Part shown: positions 57,169 through 64,000 of the stretch, piece by piece
Numbering within the stretch: the first letter of the stretch is position 1
Layout of the letters: each line of letters starts with the position of its first letter
Source of the DNA: Corallium rubrum
Taxonomy: Eukaryota > Cnidaria > Anthozoa > Scleralcyonacea > Coralliidae
NCBI GenBank assembly: GCA_964035015.1
Contig: OZ035997.1
Location: 29,546,567-29,610,566 of the forward strand
DNA length: 64,000 bases
Direction: 5' to 3'
Translations under genes and position numbers: made by a program
Notes under the pieces: model-generated
Databases searched by the model: none
What the model was told of the DNA's origin: nothing
What the model saw: only the letters and a program-made list of their open reading frames with translations

Positions 57169-57811
57169 CTGATTGGAAAAGATGTTGAGAAATAATTGTA
57201 TTTAAGCCAGAAAAAGAGCGAAATATTTTGTCTAAAAGTTGTGGTAACACTGCATTCGTGTTTCTTTCATTAGGCAATATTAGTTAGGTTTCCTAGTTGT
57301 CTTGAAAGATCTGCATAAATTAGCTTTTAAAAGTTAACTGCGTCTTTGGAAAATCGGTAAAAAAGAAAACGTTTAATGCTTAAATATAAGGAACAACAGC
57401 AATTATAGAAAACAAAATAACAGAGCAAATAATCAACGAAAATTCTTTGAAGCGTTTATCTGATCCACTAAGCGAAGGAGTTCAGGGGGTCTACTGTATT
57501 GGCTTGGCAGAGCATTCTGGAAACATGCGAGAAGAGAATAAATTATCAATGAAAAATAAATTGACCAAATCCCGTCTCGCTAGCGTATACCAATACAATA
57601 CTCACAAATGAAAGAATACATTGACAAAAAACATCAAAGAACTGACAAACATATATAGGAATTATGACGTGAGAAAATTCCGGGCCCACTCATCGCGCGC
57701 AGCGCGTTGACGCCATAGCATATCGAAAGATAAAATCTCCCATAGCTACGAACGTTCGTATATATATGATCAGGAGCCGTCGGTGTTGAGCGCATGTTGC
57801 AAGACATATGA

Positions 57812-57962
57812 AAATAATGAACTCAAAACATGAAAAAACAGTCCCAGCCTATGTTATCTTCCCATTATGCTTTAATAGACACGACGTAATTTGCATTGGG
57901 GCTCAAATTGAATAGGAAACTAATTTGCACGTGGGCCTAAATGAAACTACGATTTGGTGTAT
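57812..57962 (-). repeat. 150-bp segment shared with the 38671-39731 element
   Basis: Inverse match to 39138-39288 (TCGTAGTTTCATTTAGGCCC ... TTTTTTCATGTTTTGAGTTC). It replaces part of repeat X that is present in A and B. Confidence 0.85.
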
Positions 57963-58455
57963 AAGTTCGGACAAAGTCAACAAATTGATTTGACAAAACC
58001 ACTAGAGGCTAAATGTACATCGCGATATTTGAAGAAAATATGTTATTCTCATGTATAGTATATAGCAGAGACACTTTCCAATATCTCGTGGAACTTCGCA
58101 GTTACAATCCAACGCCACAGTAATATTTTTGCACAGCATTTATACAGGGGCCGCGGAGCTGGGGAGGGGGGCAATGGCCCACCCTACTTTTTCCCTGATG
58201 AAGTCGTTCTTTATAATGCATGGTCTTGAGATCAGTGAATAGCGCATTGGTAAGAATCCGTATCGATCTGCACGATGGGTCTGGGAAATCGGAATAGAGT
58301 TGTGAAGATTTGAATTGCAGACTCATGCAGAGTATATGCAGTCGAAAATTATCCAGGCGGTCAACGTAATACAGGTAGTGCGTCCCTTCAATCAAAGAGG
58401 TAAGTGTAATACTTCCACCAATTAATTGGCGTGATCGGTGCAAGCCATACTGAGT

Positions 58456-58580
58456 GGGGGTGGTCAGCTCAAGATCCTGCATGGATGGATCTTGACCTGG
58501 ATCCAAGTACCGCTACTCGCCCCAGGCCCCACCGGGCTACGGCTTGCACCAACCTTCCAAACGGGTAAGTAAAAAAGGTG
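58456..58580 (+). repeat. dispersed repeat, GATCCTGCATGGATGGATCT type, copy 2
   Basis: Matches 50687-50790 and, at its right end, 55646-55700 (GGCTACGGCTTGCACCAACC). Inserted in copy C; A and B lack it. Confidence 0.75.
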
Positions 58581-58876
58581 AACGAAGATGTTAATACATG
58601 TAGTGCATGTGGTATAACAGACGTTTGGTAGACGTTTGTCAAGCTCATTGTCAAAGACGCTTGTCATTACTCAGAAAAGGTTTCTGAGCCCCAGCTATTT
58701 TCGAAATTGGACGTGTAGTCAATTTTAAAGTGGCCTTCCGACAATTGGAGACGAGTCAAATAATGGGATAAAAATAGACTCTGCTCTATTGATTTGGATC
58801 GTACGCACGTATGAACAAGCATCCAATTAACCCTTTCGTGCGCATTGTTGTTGTCGAACAACTTTATTATTTTATT

Positions 58877-59361
58877 CTGTCTAACACCAGACTATTTTAC
58901 TGTCTAACACCAGACTATTTTACTGTCTAACACCAGACTATTTTACTGTCTAACACCAGACTATTTTACTCTGTCTATAACACCAGACTATTTTACTCTG
59001 TCTAACACAAGACTATTTTACTCTGTCTAACACCAGACTATTTTACTGTCTAACACCAGACTATTTTACTGTCTAATACCAGACTATTTTATTGTCTAAC
59101 ACCAGACTATTTTACTGTCTAACACCAGACTATTTTACTCAGTCTATAACACCAGACTATTTTACTGTCTAACACCAGACTATTTTACTCTGACTAACAC
59201 CAGACTATTTTACTCTGTCTAACACCAGACTCTGTCTAACACGAGACTATTTTACTCTGTCTAACACCAGACTATTATACTCTGTCTAACACGAGACTAT
59301 TTTACTCTGTCTAACACCAGACTATTTTACTCTGTCTAACACCAATTTTACTCTGTCTAAC
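58877..59361 (+). repeat. 23/25-bp satellite array, copy C
   Basis: About 20 monomers, more often the 25-bp CTCTGTCTAACACC form than in A. Preceded by spacer U at 58698-58876 and followed by a fragment of U (CCCTTTCGTGCGCATTGTTG). Confidence 0.95.
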
Positions 59362-59775
59362 CCTTTCGTGCGCATTGTTGGAAGGCACAGTTGGGCGACC
59401 TGGCGGTCGGCATAGATGATGATGATGATGATGCATGAAAGAGTTATTAACAGCTGATTGGATGCGAAAAACTCGTCTTGACTGTTAAAGTTATAATATC
59501 CACTAAGTGTCTCGCCATATATTCTCGAACCTTAAACTGAATAAAAACTACCAGAGGATTAACGAACCCGCATGTGCATGGGCTCACTTCTTGCAGTTAT
59601 TTAATGACAGTAAATTATCATTTCTCTTCCGTCCTTCTTTACAAACCTCGTCATAAATAAAGCAATATGACATGTAATAATCTGTCGTGCTCCATTCTTT
59701 AGAAACCTCGTCATAAAATTATTATCTGTCGTGCTTCGTTCTTTAGCTCGGACACCCAAAGCATGGGTCGATATG

Positions 59776-61627
59776 CCGGTGTCACAGGAAATATGTCCCC
59801 CCCCCCCCCAAAAAAAAAGTGTCCCCCAGGGACACATTTCCTAGGAAATATGTCCCCCCCTTCGGAAATTTGCCCCCCCCCCCCCCTCAGAATGATTCCT
59901 TACAGGATAATTGGTATACGTGTAATGTGGACAAAACTTTTTAAAAGTAAAAAATATATATTTCTGAATGATAAATTATAACAGCTAAATATATATTTAC
60001 AAAAACTACAATACACAAACTTATTTATTTAATAAAAACTTTGGTTTAATTGGACTGTCACTAATTAACTAATCATTTTTACAAAGTTTTGATGGTGGAA
60101 CACATGAATGGCAAAGCCATTCCTGATCATTCTCAGGAAAATAACTTAAATTAAGACAAGAAAGATGGTACCAGTTGTCACAAAGATCACACTGAACCAT
60201 ATCACCATATTCTGGAAAATAACACGTACAAAATGTCTCTATGACTAATTCATGCGCTTCCTTAATAAATACTTCCGTATATACCTTTTTTTGAAAAACG
60301 TTTTTTTGAAAAACGGCAAACTACACTATTATATTAACTAGAAATACATGATCGCAACAACCCCTCGCCCACTTTAAATATATACATTTTTGTAAACCAC
60401 CCAAACCACAACCACCACACACACCACACTTTCTGGGGTTGTTTTTTTTTGTATTTAAGTCTATCATAGTTTTTATATTTTTATATTTAGTCTATTATAC
60501 TTTTAGTATGTAATAATAAAATTAACAGCCTTAAAAATTTTGAATAGAAAGAGAAAAACAAACCAGTATAACATCAAAGAAAATTCATTGGCAAAGTCCA
60601 TCTGTATTGACACACCGAAAGAGCATACAAAGTCAATATTAAAAAAGAGACGAGATGGACCAAATAACAAATTTTCATTCAAAATAGATAATACTGGCCA
60701 AGAAAAGACACAATGCCACGTCCTAGCGTCCAAAGACAACTGTAGACAAGAATATTATTTATATTGCATGATTTATTTTTATTTTATTTTACAAGCTTTG
60801 TCATAAATGACCGGTGATCCCTACAGAGCTTATTGCTCCATTCACAGGGTCCCTAAATATAAATATACATTTCAAAACTCAGCTAAACTGGTAAATATGA
60901 ATCTCCCCTACCGTTAAACTTCCTTCTGCTTTTGTCACCACAAACACTGCCAATTGAGTCTATACTCTTTTCAGAATTCAGATTGTTTTTCTCGTTCGGT
61001 TTCTTACTTTTTCCGTGACCAAGGTCATTCAGTTCTCTTCAAGACCTAAAAAGCCGTTTGTTTCAAACTGATTTCTTTATCGTTCTCCCTCGAGTTAAGT
61101 AGAATACACCAGAGCAGAATTCTTTACAGGCTTTGGCCAGTTTCAGGACACAGTGTCGTTTTCGGTCTTCGTTGTAACAGTTACAAGTACCCTGCTATCC
61201 GAACTGCGAAAGTTGCGGATTTGTTGATATATATACAAACATCTCGCAGAATTTCTTTCCCACTTGCGTGTAATCTCGCGTGCCCTCACCCGGGCTCCGG
61301 TCCTTCGGCCCTACGCCCGGGCTCGGGGATAACAAAACAACAAAATGGTGAGCTGCCGAGAATTTCGACAACGAAATACTGACGTTTCACGCGGAACCCT
61401 TCATTAACCTAGAGCCAACACGCTCTTTAGAAAGCAAAAAAGAGTTTCTTATCTAAATATATATTTAGCTGTTATAATTTATCATTCAGGAATATAATAT
61501 TTTTTTACTTTTAAAAAGTTTTGTCCACATTACACGTATATCAATTATCCTGTAAGGAATCATTCTGAGGGAGGGGGGACAAATTTCCGAAGAGGGGGAC
61601 ATGTTTCCTAGGAAATATGTCCCCCTC
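59776..61627. mobile_element. foldback element with C-tract ends, copy E2
   Basis: Same family and orientation as E1. The left terminus is complete (CCGGTGTCACAGGAAATATG); the right one stops after TATGTCCCCCTCGG, losing the last part. C-runs have expanded to 12-14. The interior is longer (extra 60400-61330 with no recognised gene). Confidence 0.75.
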
Positions 61628-63430
61628 GGGCTGCGAGCAGGCTATTCACACATTAACTACAAAAAAAACATATAAGCCTGAAACATACATGACATGCACA
61701 CATATCCCACTAACACTTCTTAATGAATTTTTAATACTCCAACACAAACTCACTGCCCTGAACATCACAGTGCCTACGTCAAATAAATAGGCAGCTTGGC
61801 GAATGAAAAAAACAAAACTCCTTCATCTATACAACCTCGTACCCAGGGTCTTATCTCCGCAAAATTCCCATTGGCTAATCCCTTTTAATTAGTAACTTAT
61901 AAGGCCCGTTTCAGACGGCGTATTTATCATGAGCCGTATCTAAAGCCCTGTTTACACAGCCAAAATTTAAGCTTAAGTTAAGCGTGCTTAAAATGTGCCA
62001 CCTTGGTGAGTTTACAACACCATTATTCAACATGGCGGACGAGCTATATTTTTGGTTTTGGAAGCTTCGTATGGGTATACAGCGTGCGTCAAAAAACAAC
62101 GGAAGACATCGGTACACGACTCTTTTGATTCTTTTTAGTTGGTCAAACCATGTGCACGCACAGGGCTCACGCGGACAGCCCTGGAAACTAAAATCTAAGA
62201 GCTCCTGAAAAATGTCGAGTCAGCGGTACTATACCTGTGACTATTCTACTCATGCATATTAAAATGAAAGTAACAATATGGTGTTTCAAATTCAAAATTA
62301 TAATTCTAACATTTATAATATTTCATAAAATACTTCATATAGTATTTACATTTTACATCATTATTGATTATTAGCCACAAATTACAAGAGACAGTTATAT
62401 TGAAGGTTATACTATTTAGAATACCCCGTTAATACTGCCCCTGAAATTGAAAAGCAAAACGCTGCACCAAGAATAATAAAATTTCGGACTCCCTAAAAGA
62501 AAAGATTGTCATTAAGAAAATATAACTGACCAGATGACAATTTTTAAAAATTTTGACCGAAAATATGCTGGTATTTTGATACCAACGCTTTCTTGCACTT
62601 TTAAAAAGATATTACATCTGACACTCATAATTCTTTTTTTTAATTGAAACATTGCTCATAAGTACTTCGTGTTCTTATTAGCGACTTAAATGAATTATTA
62701 AAAACTTGTGTTCTTACTAGTGTTACGTTGTTAGCGGAGTTGTACAAAATTCTGGGTAAACCGATAAACTCTTCAGTAGTTGAAAAAAGAAAGGCAAGAG
62801 GGGCCAAATGTAACCAGGAAAAATCAAGTTTTTGAGAAAAAGTTATCCATATTCCGTTATAAGACTCAAGGACGTTTTAACAAGTAATAAAACAATGTTT
62901 AAAAATTTTCAAATTCAGCAAAGCTCATTGGGGATATCGCCTCCCCTCTCATATGGTCAAAAGACAGCGTATTGGAGTAAAACCATACATACTCCAGTCC
63001 TACACGTCCACCATGTTTTTGGCTTCAATCTTTACCTGGTCGATGACCAGAATCCAGTTATATTTCTACAATAACGTGACTTCTCTGTGTATTTTCATTG
63101 ATTGTTGCCCGTGATCTATTACAGGACGGATACACAGATTACGTCACTAACGTGGTCTGATTTCTGTAAACCAATCACGGATCTCACTGCAATATCACAA
63201 GCCAATGACTCATTTATGACGTTGCTTGATTTGTATAGATTATGGATCACATCAGCTGACGTGATTCTAGATCTTTTGGGATGGATTTTTTCTATGTTTT
63301 ATTATATAAAACAAATAGATTCCATTTTCCCGCGGTATTATAAGTTATACATGCACCGAGGAAGAACATGAGTAAGAACATCATCTGTGCATCTATAACT
63401 TGACAGAAAATGGCAAAATGGAATAGAGCC
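61628..63430. other. no gene recognised
   Basis: AT-rich sequence. ACAACCTCGTACCCAGGGTC (61838) resembles the CAAYCTCG MITE ends but no partner end is visible. GGCCCGTTTCAGACGGCGTA (61903) looks like another MITE terminus. The open stretches at 61984-62208 and 63102-63371 have no recognisable domain. Confidence 0.5.
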
Positions 63431-63432
63431 CG

Positions 63433-63470
<38 letters not shown>
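63431..63470. repeat. (TA)n microsatellite
   Basis: About 19 TA units. Confidence 0.95.
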
Positions 63471-63474
<4 letters not shown>

Positions 63475-64000
63475 TTGAGTTTTTCGTACCTTTATTTCCT
63501 TGAACACAATAATCCCCCATATTGATGCAATAATTCCCGGCCCCTATATGTTAAAATAAGCTCATCATTACAACACAAAGAGACAGAGCAAACAAAAAAA
63601 CGGGAAACAAAACTAAAAATAGATGGGAAGGTGACGTACAAAAATTAGTGAAAAGTGAAAGCTGGAACGGAAGATTGAGTTGTTTGAGCTCAAGAGGACG
63701 AAAATATATTTTGAGAATAAAATCATGTAGGTTAGCGTAGTCATGAAGAAGACGTTTGTTGTTTTGGTGCTGGACTGGGGTTCGTGATTGACTAACGTTT
63801 GGGAAACATTTCGCGAAGAAAACTCTTCTTTCGAAAGCATTTCATAATTATATATTTCTGTAATCAGACTGGTTGATATACATGGCTTCATGTATAGTTC
63901 ACACTTCACAATGACCAATTGATACGTAATAAATACAACGGCATTTAGGCCTACAACGCAAACCAAACGACTTATCGTATTATCCAATTCACACATCTAA
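63471..64000. other. no gene recognised
   Basis: The minus-strand open stretch 63613-63996 (127 residues) runs to the window edge. It shows hydrophobic stretches but no family I recognise; a partial exon cannot be excluded. Confidence 0.4.

Larger units (their letters stand above)
56603..59612 (+). repeat. repeat family X, copy C (lacks the large insertions)
   Basis: Left part (56603-56888) matches 12040-12330 of copy 1; then MITE; 57169-57380 matches the GATGTTGAGAAATAATTG...AACGTTTAATGC segment; 57381-58876 matches the head of A/B without the GGGTCCCC element and the 264-bp insertion. The array is at 58877-59361. An inverted copy of the left segment follows (59467-59612, ATATCCACTAAGTGTCTCGC ... 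GCAGTTATTTAATGACAG). The left and right segments make this copy appear bounded by inverted repeats, the best hint to the family's true ends. Confidence 0.85.

Noticed and set aside
61984-62208. Possible exon starting near an ATGGCGGACGAGCT motif
   Set aside because: ATGGCGG-type sequence is common at promoters, but no homology, splice pattern or continuation supports a gene.
63102-63371. 89-residue hydrophobic frame
   Set aside because: No domain, no clear start context, and flanking sequence looks non-coding.

Overview
Most likely a stretch of a marine invertebrate nuclear genome, probably cnidarian (anthozoan). The sequence is AT-rich and eukaryotic, with no operons, rRNA or tRNA. It mixes an R4-like REL non-LTR element, Penelope, Ty3/gypsy, piggyBac and hAT relics, many MITEs and several minisatellites. 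I found no convincing host gene. Almost everything that can be explained is transposable-element sequence, and most coding segments are damaged. The cnidarian call is inference from memory of similar repeats and of a zinc-finger/DPW protein family.

Layout. 1-10.9 kb: a decayed restriction-like-endonuclease (REL) non-LTR retrotransposon sits directly behind a (TAA)n tract. It is followed by Penelope-like fragments, one holding a broken reverse transcriptase on the minus strand near 9 kb. 11.4-36.4 kb: a complex repeat family, called X here (copies at 11.4, 14.7, 30.7 and 56.6 kb), built from shared single-copy-like blocks and arrays of a 23-bp unit. Copies A (14.7 kb) and B (30.7 kb) share nearly identical 5-kb stretches. 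Both carry a 3.2-3.5 kb element with GGGTCCCC ends, which is absent from copy C (56.6 kb). Comparing copies with and without insertions dates several MITE insertions and gives their target-site duplications directly.

Between A and B lies the most unusual object: a 6.28-kb palindromic element (24405-30685) with long terminal inverted repeats and a 6-bp duplication (AACGTT). Its empty site is visible in copy C. Each arm carries a short C2H2 zinc-finger ORF, a GGCCCGAT cluster, an array of a 31-bp unit full of TGAGCA/TGCTCA dyads, and one copy of a small acidic zinc-finger/DPW protein. A 1.2-kb hAT element with an exact 8-bp duplication landed inside one of its arrays.

37.8-50.6 kb: a (CAA)n tract, a 30-bp minisatellite and a 46-bp minisatellite. 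The 46-bp array has been split by a complete Ty3/gypsy element with 142-bp LTRs and a GGCAG duplication, a long-TIR foldback element (CTACGGT), a hAT-like element (GGTGCTGC) and a TTACCAGAAA-ended element. It changes orientation near 45.4 kb. 51.1-53.7 kb: an internally deleted piggyBac shares a TTAA with an adjacent foldback MITE. 53.7-61.6 kb: two copies of a foldback element with C/G-tract ends flank repeat X copy C and several palindromic MITEs. 61.6-64 kb: no recognised gene.

How the parts work together: there is no pathway here. The window is a record of nested insertion, and tandem arrays appear to have been repeated landing sites. Proteins that could still be made are few: the 185-residue DPW protein, a 163-residue fused hAT remnant, and the long gag-pol and integrase segments of the gypsy element.
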